The notes: generated by a model not told the origin, from the letters alone. DNA of 44,089 nt from Arthrobacter sp. SO5 (GCF_020532805.1 NZ_MQTQ01000022.1:4822-48910); one strand, 5' to 3'; counted from the first letter of the stretch, positions 1 through 8,826 are shown. Numbers and translations: made by a program.

Positions 1-2
1 CC

Positions 3-866
3 TTCGACGCCTCGTCGGCGGCACAGGTGCTCGGCGCCAACATGGACATCGTCGGCGTCGTGGTGCCGGTGGACCGGCCGCTCACCCACAACCGGCTCGA
101 GCGCACGCTCGTGGCCGCGTGGGACTCCGGGGCCGTGCCGCTGGTCATCATCACAAAAGCCGACCTCGCCGATGCGGCGGACGACGTCGTCGGGCAGGTC
201 ATGCTCCAGGCCGCAGGCGTCGCGGTGGTGACCACCTCGGCCGAACAGGGCGACGGCCTCGATGAGCTGCTCGGCCACCTGCCCACCGGCGGCACGCTCG
301 TGCTGCTGGGACCTTCAGGCGCGGGCAAATCCACGCTCATCAACGCCCTCGTCGGCTATGAGGCCCAGGACACCGGACCTGTCCGGGCCGGCGACGGCAA
401 GGGCAAACACACCACCACCTCCCGCGAACTGGTTCCGCTGCCGGGCGGGGCAGTCCTGATGGATACGCCGGGAGTGCGCGGCTTCGGGCTGTTCGACGCC
501 GACGACGGGATGGAGGAGATCTTCGGCGATCTGGCGGAACTCGCCGGGCAGTGCCGGTTCTCCGACTGCGCGCACGGCCGCGAGCCCGGCTGCGCGGTGC
601 AGGCAGCGCTCGCGGACGGTTCGCTCGATGACCGCCGCTGGGCTAGCTACCTGAAGCTGCAGCGCGAACTCGCCGCCCTGAACCGGCGCCACGACGCGGC
701 CGCCCGCCGGGCCTACCAACGGGAATGGCACCAGAAGATCACGGCAGCCGCCAAGAGCCAGCGCTCGGCCGCAAGGTACGGCCTCGAGCGGGCCGAGGAA
801 CAGGGGGCGAAGCCCGGCGGAAACGGCCGCGGCGGGGCCAAAGGGGGCGGCCGGCGGCATAGCTGA
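3..866 (+). CDS. rsgA: Ribosome small-subunit-dependent GTPase A (5' end outside window)
   Basis: RsgA is a circularly permuted GTPase that acts late in maturation of the 30S ribosomal subunit. The frame is open from the first bases of the window, so the N-terminal OB-fold is missing and only about 287 residues are visible. The GTPase motifs appear in permuted order: G4 (ITKADL), then the P-loop G1 (GPSGAGKST), then G3 (DTPGVRG). A zinc-binding segment follows, with the pattern C-x5-C-x-H-x5-C (CRFSDCAHGREPGC), and a basic, glycine-rich tail ends the protein. This motif order is diagnostic for the RsgA/YjeQ family. The gene ends 226 bp before the ABC transporter operon and is probably a separate unit. 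Confidence 0.95.
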   Translation, partial: FDASSAAQVLGANMDIVGVVVPVDRPLTHNRLERTLVAAWDSGAVPLVIITKADLADAADDVVGQVMLQAAGVAVVTTSAEQGDGLDELLGHLPTGGTLVLLGPSGAGKSTLINALVGYEAQDTGPVRAGDGKGKHTTTSRELVPLPGGAVLMDTPGVRGFGLFDADDGMEEIFGDLAELAGQCRFSDCAHGREPGCAVQAALADGSLDDRRWASYLKLQRELAALNRRHDAAARRAYQREWHQKITAAAKSQRSAARYGLERAEEQGAKPGGNGRGGAKGGGRRHS

Positions 867-878
867 ACCGGAAGTACG

Positions 879-906
879 GCCGCGGCGGAAGTATTTTCGC
901 CGCGGC
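879..906 (+). terminator. Possible rsgA terminator hairpin
   Basis: A perfect 9-bp GC stem (879-887 pairs with 898-906) with a 10-nt loop lies 13 bp after the rsgA stop. The only T-run is inside the loop, not after the stem, so intrinsic termination is possible but unproven. The rest of the 226-bp gap to the next gene holds no ORF I would support. Confidence 0.35.
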
Positions 907-1092
907 ACCCATCCAAAACGCGGTTGCCTACGAATCCCAACGTTGGCCGCGGCGCCACCGGCAAGTTCCCCGGTTTTTGGGGTGGCTGCTGGCTACGCTG
1001 GGGTCTACCGCTTTACAGCCAAAAATCACCGTGCCTATGATCAGTTGGCTGGACCGTCCGATGTTGCCGTCAACAGTTAGGTAAGCCCGGAA

Positions 1093-2196
1093 ATGGCTGA
1101 AGCCATGATCGAGTTCCAGAGCGTCACCAAGCAGTACCAGGGCGGGCAAGCCGCCGTCGATGACCTGACCATGTCCATCGACAAGGGGGCCATCACCGTT
1201 TTTGTCGGGCCCTCGGGCTGCGGGAAGACCACGTCGCTGCGGATGATCAACCGCATGGTCGAGCCGACCTCGGGAACCATCACGTTGGGCGGCGAGGACG
1301 TCACGTCGGTCCCGGCCGCGAAACTGCGGCGCTCCATGGGCTACGTCATGCAATCCTCCGGACTCATGCCGCACCGTTCGGTCCTGGACAATATTGCCAC
1401 GGTGCCCCGGCTCAACGGAGTCTCCAAGACCGACGCGCGCCGGCGCGCTGAGGAGCTGCTCGACGTCGTCGGCCTGGCTTCCGCGTTGGGCAAGCGCTAC
1501 CCCTCCCAGCTGTCCGGCGGCCAGCAGCAGCGCGTCGGCGTGGCGCGGGCCCTCGCCGCCGATCCGCCCGTGCTGCTCATGGACGAGCCCTTCAGCGCCG
1601 TGGACCCGGTGGTCCGGGACGAGCTGCAGCAGGAACTCCTCCGGCTCCAGCGCGACCTCGCCAAAACCATTGTCTTCGTGACCCACGACATCGACGAGGC
1701 CACGATTCTGGGGGACAGGGTGGCCGTGTTCGGCCTCGGCGGCAAGCTGGCGCAGTACGCCGCCCCGGACGAGATCCTGCGGGCGCCGGCCAATGACTTC
1801 GTGGCATCCTTCGTGGGCCGGGACCGCGGGTTCAGGCACCTGGGCTTCAGCCCGTCCGACGGCGTGACCATCCACCCCGTCCGCACCGTCACGCCGGACC
1901 AGCTCCGGCAGGAGGGTAGCTCCGGGGACTGGCAGTTGGTGGTCGACGACGCGCTCCGTCCCCTGGGCTGGGCCGGTCCGGTCGCTGAAGCCGGAGCAGG
2001 CCCGGTCATGGTTCCCGGTGGCTCCCTGTTCCGCACGGGGGACACGCTCCGCCGTGCCCTGGACGCCGCCCTGTCCTCGCCGTCGGGACTTGGCGTCGCG
2101 GTCGACGAACACGGCTGTGCGGCCGGGGTTTTCGCCGCGGCCGAAGTCCTCGCGGTGATCGAGTCGAACCGTCACGTCCGGCAAGGCGTGCGCTGA
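1093..2196 (+). CDS. Osmoprotectant (glycine betaine/choline-type) ABC transporter, ATP-binding protein
   Basis: This is the cytoplasmic ATPase of a quaternary-amine (QAT/OpuC/ProU-type) importer. Visible motifs are Walker A GPSGCGKT (about residues 39-46), signature LSGGQQQR (about 140), Walker B LLMDEP (about 161) and the switch histidine in VTHDIDEA. The roughly 100-residue C-terminal extension has a hydrophobic/charged pattern like the CBS regions of OpuCA/ProV ATPases; here it appears to hold only one recognisable repeat. At 367 aa it is a normal length. An alternative ATG lies 12 bp downstream and neither start has a good Shine-Dalgarno. The stop shares one base (TGATG) with the next gene, so translation is coupled. 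Substrate is inferred from gene order: ATPase, two permeases and a binding protein. Betaine, choline or carnitine cannot be told apart. Confidence 0.88.
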   Translation: MAEAMIEFQSVTKQYQGGQAAVDDLTMSIDKGAITVFVGPSGCGKTTSLRMINRMVEPTSGTITLGGEDVTSVPAAKLRRSMGYVMQSSGLMPHRSVLDNIATVPRLNGVSKTDARRRAEELLDVVGLASALGKRYPSQLSGGQQQRVGVARALAADPPVLLMDEPFSAVDPVVRDELQQELLRLQRDLAKTIVFVTHDIDEATILGDRVAVFGLGGKLAQYAAPDEILRAPANDFVASFVGRDRGFRHLGFSPSDGVTIHPVRTVTPDQLRQEGSSGDWQLVVDDALRPLGWAGPVAEAGAGPVMVPGGSLFRTGDTLRRALDAALSSPSGLGVAVDEHGCAAGVFAAAEVLAVIESNRHVRQGVR

Positions 2197-2936
2197 TGGA
2201 GTGGTTCCTGGCCAACAGCGCGCAAGTCTTCAGCCTGGCAGGCCAGCACCTGGCCCTCGCCATTCTGCCGATGATCTTCGGGGTGCTCATAGCCGTCCCG
2301 CTGGCCCAGCTGGCCCGGCTGAACCCGGGGCTCCGGTCCGTGGTGCTCACCGGCTCCTCGCTGCTGTACACGATCCCGTCCCTGGCGCTTTTCATCATCC
2401 TGCCGACCATCCTCGGAACCCGGATCCTCGATCCCGTCAACGTGGTCGTGGCATTGACCATCTATGCCGTCGCCCTGCTGGTGCGCGCCACGCTGGATGC
2501 CTTCGACTCTGTGGACGAGGACCTCCGGCAGGCAGCCGCCGCCATGGGCTTCAAACCCTTGGCCCGCTTCCTGCAGGTCGATTTGCCGCTGTCCCTGCCG
2601 GTGCTGTTCGCCGGGCTGCGCGTGGTCTCCGTCAGCAACATCTCGCTGGTCAGCGTCGCGGCACTGCTCGGCATCGGCAATCTCGGAATGCTCTTCACCT
2701 CCGGCCTGCAACGTGATTTCGTCACCGAGGTGGTGGTGGGCATCATCGCGATCCTGATTCTCGCGCTCATCATGGACGCCGTCCTCGTCCTGCTCGAACG
2801 GCTGCTGACCCCGTGGACCCGCGCCGGCGCCACCCCGGGGGCGGGCACCGATGCGGGCGCCGGCCACGCGAAGGCTGACCCCACCGCCGCGGCGCTGCGG
2901 CTTTCAACTACCCAGGCCGGAGGGGGCACCGCATGA
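2196..2936 (+). CDS. Osmoprotectant-type ABC transporter permease 1 (OpuCB-like)
   Basis: This inner-membrane permease is 246 aa and predominantly hydrophobic, with about five or six membrane segments. The coupling-helix (EAA) region reads LRQAAAAMGFKP, followed by a conserved LPLSLPVLFAGLR stretch typical of ProW/OpuCB permeases. It overlaps the upstream ATPase gene by one base and the next permease by four (ATGA). The tail after about residue 205 is alanine/glycine-rich, hydrophilic and probably cytoplasmic. In this transporter class, two short permeases of about 210-250 aa replace one long ProW, and the pair seen here fits that arrangement. Confidence 0.87.
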   Translation: MEWFLANSAQVFSLAGQHLALAILPMIFGVLIAVPLAQLARLNPGLRSVVLTGSSLLYTIPSLALFIILPTILGTRILDPVNVVVALTIYAVALLVRATLDAFDSVDEDLRQAAAAMGFKPLARFLQVDLPLSLPVLFAGLRVVSVSNISLVSVAALLGIGNLGMLFTSGLQRDFVTEVVVGIIAILILALIMDAVLVLLERLLTPWTRAGATPGAGTDAGAGHAKADPTAAALRLSTTQAGGGTA

Positions 2937-3679
2937 GCAACGTCGTCACCGAGACATTTGCCTGGCTCGCCGATCCTGCGAACTGGTCCGGCAGCGCCGG
3001 GATTCCGGTACGCCTCGCCGAGCACCTGCTCTACACGGGCCTGGTGATGCTCATCGCGATGGCCATCGCCGTGCCGGTGGGGCTCTTCGTGGGCCACACC
3101 GGCCGCGGGCGGGTGGCGATCGTGGCACTCGCCGGCGCGCTGCGTGCCCTGCCCACCCTCGGCATGCTCACCCTCTTCGTCCTGTTGGCCGGCATCGGGC
3201 TGATGCCGCCGATCTGGGCGCTGGTGATCCTGACGGTCCCGCCCCTGCTGGCCGGCACCTACGCCGGGATCTCCAGCGTCGACCGGAACGTGGTGGACGC
3301 CGCCCGCGCCATGGGCATGACGGAGATGCAGGTGCTCTTCCGCGCGGAATTCCCCAACGCCCTGCCCGTCATGTACGGCGGGTTCCGGACCGGGGCGCTG
3401 CAGGTGATCGCCACCGTCTCGGTGGTGGCCTACATCAACCTGGGCGGCCTGGGCCGCTACCTCTTCGACGGCCTGGTGCTTTCCGATTTCCCGCAGATGC
3501 TGGGCGGATCCCTGCTGATCGCGGGTCTCGCCATCGCCGTCGACCTTGTTCTTGCCCTTATCCAGAGGCTGTTCCTGTCCCGGGGCGCCTCGTCCCAGCC
3601 AAACCGCAGCCAGCAGGCTGCAGTTGATCTCACAGATCCCGCACTTGCGGAGACTGTTGTTCAAGGAGGTACACCATGA
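2933..3679 (+). CDS. Osmoprotectant-type ABC transporter permease 2 (OpuCD-like)
   Basis: The second inner-membrane permease of the same importer is 248 aa. Membrane segments alternate with short loops, and the EAA region reads NVVDAARAMGMTEMQVL followed by FPNALPVMYGGFR, matching the OpuCB/OpuCD family. The start ATG overlaps the previous stop by four bases (ATGA) and its own stop overlaps the binding-protein start in the same way, so all four genes should be translated from one mRNA. It probably forms a heterodimeric channel with permease 1, energised by the upstream ATPase. Confidence 0.87.
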   Translation: MSNVVTETFAWLADPANWSGSAGIPVRLAEHLLYTGLVMLIAMAIAVPVGLFVGHTGRGRVAIVALAGALRALPTLGMLTLFVLLAGIGLMPPIWALVILTVPPLLAGTYAGISSVDRNVVDAARAMGMTEMQVLFRAEFPNALPVMYGGFRTGALQVIATVSVVAYINLGGLGRYLFDGLVLSDFPQMLGGSLLIAGLAIAVDLVLALIQRLFLSRGASSQPNRSQQAAVDLTDPALAETVVQGGTP

Positions 3680-4632
3680 AGGAATCCAACCAACGAGCCC
3701 TCGGCAGGCGCGCATTCGGCGGCCTGGCCGCCGGCGTGGGCGTGGCGCTGGCACTGTCCGCCTGCGGCGGCTCATCCAACCCGCTGAGTTCGGCCCCGGC
3801 CAGCAGCGGAGCCGCTTCCGGTTCTGCGCTGGTGGTCGGTTCCGCCGATTTCCCCGAGAGCCAGATCATCGCCGAGGTCTACGCCGGCGCGCTCAACGCA
3901 GCCGGTGTCACCGCGAGCACCAAGCCGAACATCGGGTCCCGTGAGGTGTACTTCAAGGCCGTCCAGGACGGCTCCGTGGATGTTATCCCCGACTACAGCG
4001 GCAACCTGCTGCTGCACGTCGACAAGGGAGCCACGGCGGTCTCGGCGGAGGACATTGCCAAGGCGCTGCCAGGCAAGCTGCCCCAGGGCCTGGCCGTGCT
4101 TGACGCGTCCAAGGCCGAGGACAAGGACGCGATGGTGGTCACCAAGGCCACGGCGGAGAAGTATCAGCTGAAGTCCATTGAGGACATGGCCAAAGTCTGC
4201 AGCGAGTTCGTGGTGGGCGCCCCGGCAACCTTCGCCGAGCGCGCCTACGGCCTGCCGGGCCTGAAGAAGAACTACAACTGCGTGCCCAAGAAGCTTGAAC
4301 CGTTCAGCGACGGCGGCGGTGCCGTCACGCTGAAGGCCCTGCTCTCGGACCAGGTCCAGGTGGCTGATATCTACACCACCACCCCGTCCATCGCGGACAA
4401 CGACCTCGTGGTGCTGGCGGACCCGAAGAACAACTTCATCGCCCAGCAGGTACTCCCGCTTTACAGCAGCGCCAAGATGACGGACAAGGCCAAGGAGGCC
4501 CTGAACTCCGTTTCCAAGATCCTCACCACCGAGGACCTGATCAACCTCAACCGCGCCGTCAGCGGCAGCCAGAAGCAGAACCCCAAGGACGCAGCGGCCG
4601 CATGGCTCAAGGACAAGGGACTGGTCAAGTAA
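3676..4632 (+). CDS. Osmoprotectant-type ABC transporter substrate-binding lipoprotein (OpuCC/ProX-like)
   Basis: This extracytoplasmic binding protein is lipid-anchored to the membrane. The N-terminus has a basic stretch, a hydrophobic core and a lipobox ending LSAC near residue 34, then a serine/alanine linker. The mature part begins with VGSADFPESQIIAEVYA, the usual opening of OpuAC-type periplasmic binding domains. The start is supported by a strong AAGGAGGT Shine-Dalgarno about 5 nt upstream (3664-3671), better than for the other three genes, which fits the extra binding protein such systems need. It is last in the operon and followed by a strong hairpin. Confidence 0.9.
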   Translation: MKESNQRALGRRAFGGLAAGVGVALALSACGGSSNPLSSAPASSGAASGSALVVGSADFPESQIIAEVYAGALNAAGVTASTKPNIGSREVYFKAVQDGSVDVIPDYSGNLLLHVDKGATAVSAEDIAKALPGKLPQGLAVLDASKAEDKDAMVVTKATAEKYQLKSIEDMAKVCSEFVVGAPATFAERAYGLPGLKKNYNCVPKKLEPFSDGGGAVTLKALLSDQVQVADIYTTTPSIADNDLVVLADPKNNFIAQQVLPLYSSAKMTDKAKEALNSVSKILTTEDLINLNRAVSGSQKQNPKDAAAAWLKDKGLVK

Positions 4633-4660
4633 GGGGCAATTCCCGGGCTCTCTGACGTAC

Positions 4661-4717
4661 GACGGCGGCTGCCGGATCCTGCCCTGTAGGCGGGGCCGGC
4701 AGCCGCCGTCGCGCTTT
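4661..4717 (+). terminator. Terminator of the osmoprotectant transporter operon
   Basis: A perfect 15-bp stem (4661-4675 with 4696-4710) encloses a 20-nt loop and is followed by GCGCTTTCC. It starts 28 bp after the binding-protein stop, so it is very likely the operon terminator. Confidence 0.75.
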
Positions 4718-4760
4718 CCCGGGGTCCAGTGCCGGGCCTGTGACGCCTGGAAAGGCCTGT

Positions 4761-4802
4761 GAGACATGTCTCCGCGGAAGTCCATCCGCCATATGGCATA
4801 TT
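4761..4802 (+). promoter_or_regulatory. Candidate promoter/operator of the aminotransferase gene
   Basis: Two palindromes sit just before the aminotransferase start: GAGACATGTCTC (4761-4772) and GCCATATGGC (4788-4797). A -10-like CATATT (4797-4802) ends 6 nt before the ATG, so the transcript is probably leaderless and both palindromes would overlap the promoter. Operator function is inferred only from symmetry and position. Confidence 0.4.
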
Positions 4803-4808
4803 TGATGG

Positions 4809-6029
4809 ATGGCAGAATTCAAGCAGTCCACCAAGCTTCATAATGTCCTTTACGACATCCGTGGACCGATCCTCCAGGCCGCCCAGCAGATGGAGGCGGA
4901 GGGTCACCGTATCCTCAAGCTGAACATCGGGAACCCGGCGCCGTTCGGGTTTGAGGCGCCGGACGCGATCCTGGTGGACATGATCCGACACTTGCCGCAC
5001 GCGCAGGGCTACAGCGATTCCCGCGGCATCTTCTCCGCCCGCACTGCCGTCTCGCAGTACTACCAGACGCGCGGAATCCAGAACATCCACGTGGATGACA
5101 TTTACCTGGGCAACGGCGTCAGCGAGCTCATCACGATGTCGCTCATGGCCCTGCTGGACGACGGCGATGAGGTCCTCATCCCCACACCCGACTACCCGCT
5201 GTGGACCGCGTCCGTGGCACTGGCCGGCGGCAGGCCCGTTCACTACCTTTGCGACGAGGAATCCGGCTGGCAGCCGGATCTTGAGGACCTTGAGGCGAAG
5301 ATCACCCCGCGCACCAAGGGAATCGTGGTGATCAACCCGAACAACCCCACGGGAGCCGTCTATCCGGAGGCCACGCTGAAGAAGATCGTGGCCCTGGCGG
5401 AGAAGCACGGCCTGGTGCTCTTCGCCGACGAGATTTACGAGAAGATCCTCTATGAGGACGCCGTTCACGTGAACATGGCCAGCCTGACTGGCGACGACGT
5501 CCTGTGCCTGACCTTCAGCGGGCTGTCCAAGGCCTACCGGGTGTGCGGCTACCGGGCCGGCTGGATGGCCATTTCCGGGCCGAAGAAAGACGCAGCTGAC
5601 TACCTCGAGGGGATCAGCCTGCTCGCCAACATGCGCCTGTGCGCCAACGTCCCGGCGCAGCACGCGATCCAGACGGCGCTGGGCGGGTACCAGAGCATCA
5701 ACGACCTCATCCTCCCAGGGGGGCGCCTGCTCGAGCAGCGGAACAAGGCCTATGACATGCTCAACGCCATCCCCGGCGTCAGTACGCAGCAGGCCCGGGG
5801 CGCCATGTACCTCTTCCCGAAGCTGGATCCAGAGGTTTACCGCATCCGCGACGACGAGAAGTTCGTGCTTGACCTGCTGCGCGAGCAGAAGATCCTGGTC
5901 TCGCACGGCCGGGCCTTCAACTGGGTCCGCCCGGACCACTTCCGCATGGTCACGCTGCCGCTGGTGAAGGACCTCGAAGAGGCCATCAACCGCATGGCGG
6001 ACTTCCTGAGCAGGTACAAGGGGAACTAG
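4809..6029 (+). CDS. alaA: PLP-dependent aminotransferase, AlaA type (alanine-glutamate)
   Basis: This is a fold-type I, class I/II aminotransferase that makes alanine from pyruvate and glutamate, judged by close resemblance to AlaA. At 406 aa it is the usual length. The opening STKLHNVLYDIRGPI and the GNPAPFGFEAP segment are characteristic of AlaA. PLP-binding features are NPNNPTGAVYP (Asn about 180), ADEIYEKILY (Asp207, Tyr210) and the Schiff-base lysine K241 in SGLSKAYR, with the phosphate-binding Arg shortly after (CGYRAGW). The start has no convincing Shine-Dalgarno and probably gives a leaderless mRNA. It is monocistronic: a terminator precedes it and the next gene has its own ribosome site. 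Confidence 0.88.
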   Translation: MAEFKQSTKLHNVLYDIRGPILQAAQQMEAEGHRILKLNIGNPAPFGFEAPDAILVDMIRHLPHAQGYSDSRGIFSARTAVSQYYQTRGIQNIHVDDIYLGNGVSELITMSLMALLDDGDEVLIPTPDYPLWTASVALAGGRPVHYLCDEESGWQPDLEDLEAKITPRTKGIVVINPNNPTGAVYPEATLKKIVALAEKHGLVLFADEIYEKILYEDAVHVNMASLTGDDVLCLTFSGLSKAYRVCGYRAGWMAISGPKKDAADYLEGISLLANMRLCANVPAQHAIQTALGGYQSINDLILPGGRLLEQRNKAYDMLNAIPGVSTQQARGAMYLFPKLDPEVYRIRDDEKFVLDLLREQKILVSHGRAFNWVRPDHFRMVTLPLVKDLEEAINRMADFLSRYKGN

Positions 6030-6097
6030 CCTGAGGCGAGCAGCGGGGTTCGGGGACTGACCCGCGCAGAAGCTGCAGATAACCGGAGAGGCTTCCC

Positions 6098-6952
6098 ATG
6101 ACAGACGTTGTGAAATTCAAGCAGCACCCCGCCGAGACCCTGTTGGCCGGCAAAGGATTCAAGCTTGCGGACTGCGACCCGGACTCCACGCCGGGCTACC
6201 CGGGGGACAAGAACGACGGCGAAGCGCTCCTGGACGAGCTCGATGGCAAGCTGACCACCCTGCAGGATCAGCTCTTCGCCGAGTCCCGCTTCGGTGGCAC
6301 CAAGCGCATCCTGATGGTCCTGCAGGCCATGGACACGGCCGGCAAGGGAGGGATCGTTTCGCACGTTATGGGCGCCATGAACCCGCAGGGTGTCCAACTC
6401 AAGTCCTTCAAGGCACCCACGCCGGACGAGAAGTCCTACGACTTCCTGTGGCGGATTGAGAAGGAAGTGCCGGCTGCCGGCATGGTGGGCGTCTTCGACC
6501 GCTCGCATTACGAGGACGTCCTGATCCACCGCGTCCACCGCTGGGCGGATCCGACGGAACTTGAGCGCCGGTACAACGCGATCAACGAATTCGAGGCCCG
6601 GCAGACGGCGGCCGGCACCAAGATCGTCAAAGTCATGCTCCACATCAGCCGCGACGAGCAGAAGCAACGGCTGCTCGCGCGGCTGGACGAGCCGGAAAAG
6701 CTCTGGAAATACAGCAGCAACGACCTCAAGGAACGCGCGTTCTGGAGTGACTACATGGACGCCTACCAGAAGGCTTTCGAGAAGACGGGAACCGAAGTCG
6801 CCCCGTGGCATGTCGTCCCGGCCAACAAAAAGTGGTACGCCCGGATCGCCGTCCAGCAGCTGCTGCTCGAAGCCATGGAGGGTCTCAAGCTGCAGTGGCC
6901 GGTTCCGGACCTTGACGTCGGGATGGAACGGGAACTGGTCGAGCGCTCCTGA
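6098..6952 (+). CDS. Polyphosphate kinase 2 family protein (PPK2)
   Basis: PPK2 enzymes move phosphate between polyphosphate and nucleotides in the cytoplasm. This 284-aa protein has one PPK2 domain, with Walker A AMDTAGKGG (residues 77-85), the lid-side helix and Walker B FDRSHYEDV (133-141), and the conserved WKYSSNDLKER region. The first 45 residues are a variable lead-in. The AMDTAGKGG form and single-domain length suggest the class that phosphorylates nucleoside mono- or diphosphates using polyphosphate, but the acceptor cannot be fixed from sequence alone. A good GGAGAGG site lies upstream of the ATG. It converges with xseB, with 24 bp between the stops. Confidence 0.9.
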   Translation: MTDVVKFKQHPAETLLAGKGFKLADCDPDSTPGYPGDKNDGEALLDELDGKLTTLQDQLFAESRFGGTKRILMVLQAMDTAGKGGIVSHVMGAMNPQGVQLKSFKAPTPDEKSYDFLWRIEKEVPAAGMVGVFDRSHYEDVLIHRVHRWADPTELERRYNAINEFEARQTAAGTKIVKVMLHISRDEQKQRLLARLDEPEKLWKYSSNDLKERAFWSDYMDAYQKAFEKTGTEVAPWHVVPANKKWYARIAVQQLLLEAMEGLKLQWPVPDLDVGMERELVERS

Positions 6953-6976
6953 CCGGCTGCCGCCGCCGCGCCGCGG

Positions 6977-7207
6977 CTAGCCATCCTGGGCGGGACGGTC
7001 GCGGGCGGCGGCCAGGCGTTTGCGGGCACCCTCCAGCCACTGCTCGCAGCGCTTCGCCAGCCCCTCGCCGCGCTCCCACAGCGCCAGAGACTCCTCCAGG
7101 CTGGCACCGCCGGCCTCCAGCTTGCTGACGACGCCCATGAGCTGCTCGCGGGCGTCCTCGTAGCTGAGGGCCTCGATGTCGGCGTTCGGGTTGGCTTCTG
7201 CTGCCAT
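6977..7207 (-). CDS. xseB: Exodeoxyribonuclease VII small subunit
   Basis: XseB binds XseA to form exonuclease VII, which degrades single-stranded DNA from both ends. The 76-aa protein is helical, with the family's core LSYEDAREQLMGVVSKLE followed by LEESLALWERGEGLAKRCE. The start at 7207 is chosen because an AGGAG Shine-Dalgarno lies 6 nt upstream on the minus strand and the family begins close to this point; an open extension to 7267 is not conserved in character. It lies downstream of xseA on the same strand with a 105-bp gap, in the common actinobacterial order xseA-xseB. Confidence 0.92.
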   Translation of the reverse strand: MAAEANPNADIEALSYEDAREQLMGVVSKLEAGGASLEESLALWERGEGLAKRCEQWLEGARKRLAAARDRPAQDG

Positions 7208-7312
7208 GTGGTGCTCCTGTCTTGGTCTCCTGGGACCTGGCGTTTGGTGGAATGGTGGGGCGGGCAATGCTGAGGTGTTCGACGTGTCCGCGCACCGGGC
7301 GGGTACCGCAGG

Positions 7313-8614
7313 TCAGCCGTCCGTGGGTTCCTGGCCGCCGGTGGACTGCGCGGCGAACCGGCCCCCGGCCACCCTGATGCTCAAGCTGGTACCCGACGGC
7401 GCCTGGGACGGATGCCGCACGACGTCCCGGTGGGTGCCGGGAGCCGACCCGCCGTCGGTGAGCTGCACGACGGCGTAGCCGCGGTCCAGCGTTTGCTGCG
7501 GGGAGAGCGCCCGGACCTGCGCCTTGAGATGGTCCAGCTGGTCAGCGGCTCTGGCTACCGCCATGGTGAGCGCAGAGTGCGCGCGGATCTTGAGCCGTTC
7601 GACGTCGTCGTGCCGACCGGTGACCATAACTTCGGGGGCGGCCAGCACCGGCCGTGAGCGCAGCGAGGCCAGCCTGTCCGTTTCCCGATCCACCAGGCGG
7701 GTGACTCCGCGCCGGAGCTGGTCCCGGGCCTGCCGCACGCGGGCGAGCTCTTCCACGACGTCGGGGACGATCCGCTTGGCAGCATCGGTGGGGGTCGAGG
7801 CGCGGAGGTCCGCCACATCGTCCAGGATCGGCCGGTCCGCCTCATGGCCGATCGCGCTGACCACGGGCGTCACGGCATCTGCGACGGCACGGATGAGCTC
7901 CTCATTGCTGAACGGCAGCAGGTCCTCGAGTGCACCGCCGCCGCGGGCTATCACGATCACGTCCACCTCGGGATGGGCATCAAGCTCCCGCAATGCGCCC
8001 AGGAGCTGCGCGACGGCGGTGTTGCCCTGGACCGCCACCTCGCGGATTTCGAATTCGACCGCGGGCCAGCGCAGTGCCGCATTGCGCAGCACGTCCTTCT
8101 TGGCATCCGAGTCCCGGCCGGTAATCAGGCCGATCCGGTGGGGGAGCAGGGGCAGGCGCTTCTTGCGGGCGTCGGAGAACAGGCCCTCGGCTGCGAGGGC
8201 GTGGCGGAGGCGCTCGATCCGGGCCAGAAGGTCCCCAAGCCCCACCGGACGAATGTCTTTCACGGACATGCTCAGCCGGCCGGTCTTCAGCCAGAATTCG
8301 GCCTTGAGCAGAGCCACCACGCGGGAACCGCGTTCCAGCGGGCTCTCCTGGCGGTCCAGCACTTTGGTCCAGACGGACGCCGGGAGGGAGATCTCTGCGT
8401 CGATGTCGCGCAGTGTCAGGTAGGCGTTGTTCCCCCGCCGGTTCAGCTCGATGACCTGGCCCTCGACCCAGGCCGAGGGGGCCCGGTCGATGTGCATCCT
8501 GAGTTTCTGCGACAACAGCTGCAACGGCCACGGGTTGTCCGGGCTGGTTTCGGCGGCCGTGGCCGGAACGGTCGTGGCCGGAACGGTCGTGGCGGCAGCG
8601 ACGTCCTCAGACAC
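7313..8614 (-). CDS. xseA: Exodeoxyribonuclease VII large subunit
   Basis: This is the catalytic subunit of exonuclease VII. The 433-aa protein has an N-terminal OB-fold (VEGQVIELNRRGNNAYLTLRD, roughly residues 48-69) for ssDNA binding. The nuclease core contains IGLITGRDSDAKKDVLRNA and VIVIARGGGALEDLLPFSNE, followed by a predicted coiled-coil region and the DRGYAVV C-terminus. The GTG start at 8614 gives a roughly 30-residue threonine/proline/alanine-rich leader with a 15-bp tandem duplication (see repeat entry) and has no clear Shine-Dalgarno, so the true start could be further in. It is divergent from the membrane protein gene at 8827. Confidence 0.93.
   Translation of the reverse strand: MSEDVAAATTVPATTVPATAAETSPDNPWPLQLLSQKLRMHIDRAPSAWVEGQVIELNRRGNNAYLTLRDIDAEISLPASVWTKVLDRQESPLERGSRVVALLKAEFWLKTGRLSMSVKDIRPVGLGDLLARIERLRHALAAEGLFSDARKKRLPLLPHRIGLITGRDSDAKKDVLRNAALRWPAVEFEIREVAVQGNTAVAQLLGALRELDAHPEVDVIVIARGGGALEDLLPFSNEELIRAVADAVTPVVSAIGHEADRPILDDVADLRASTPTDAAKRIVPDVVEELARVRQARDQLRRGVTRLVDRETDRLASLRSRPVLAAPEVMVTGRHDDVERLKIRAHSALTMAVARAADQLDHLKAQVRALSPQQTLDRGYAVVQLTDGGSAPGTHRDVVRHPSQAPSGTSLSIRVAGGRFAAQSTGGQEPTDG
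8559..8588 (+). repeat. 15-bp tandem duplication in the 5' end of xseA
   Basis: Two adjacent copies of GCCGGAACGGTCGTG (15 bp) encode a repeated five-residue unit (TTVPA) in the proline/threonine-rich N-terminus of XseA. Being in frame, it changes only tail length and looks like slippage. Confidence 0.7.
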
Positions 8615-8783
8615 GCCGGTACCCCGTGGCGGAGATTGCGTTGTGCATGTCTCTGGTTGTCCTCTTGTCTGCTGGTGCCGCTGGTGCCGGATGCTGCTGC
8701 GGGCAGCCGTGGGCTGTCCGTTTCAACTCTATCCAAAGCTTTACCACCAGGGCCGGACTTTATTGATCCCCGGCCCGCCCCCG

Positions 8784-8819
8784 TAGAATGGCGCTATCCC
8801 AAAAGCCCCCAACCTAGGA
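8784..8819 (+). promoter_or_regulatory. Promoter and ribosome site for the 8827 gene
   Basis: A -10-like TAGAAT (8784-8789) and an AGGA ribosome site (8816-8819) precede the TTG start at 8827. The AGGA-to-start distance is 7 nt and supports TTG as initiator. No good -35 box was seen. Confidence 0.4.
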
Positions 8820-8826
8820 TTTACTT

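Noticed and set aside
4461..5939. 492-codon minus-strand frame opposite alaA
   Set aside because: It has no recognisable motif or ribosome site and lies entirely over sense genes with strong family signatures.
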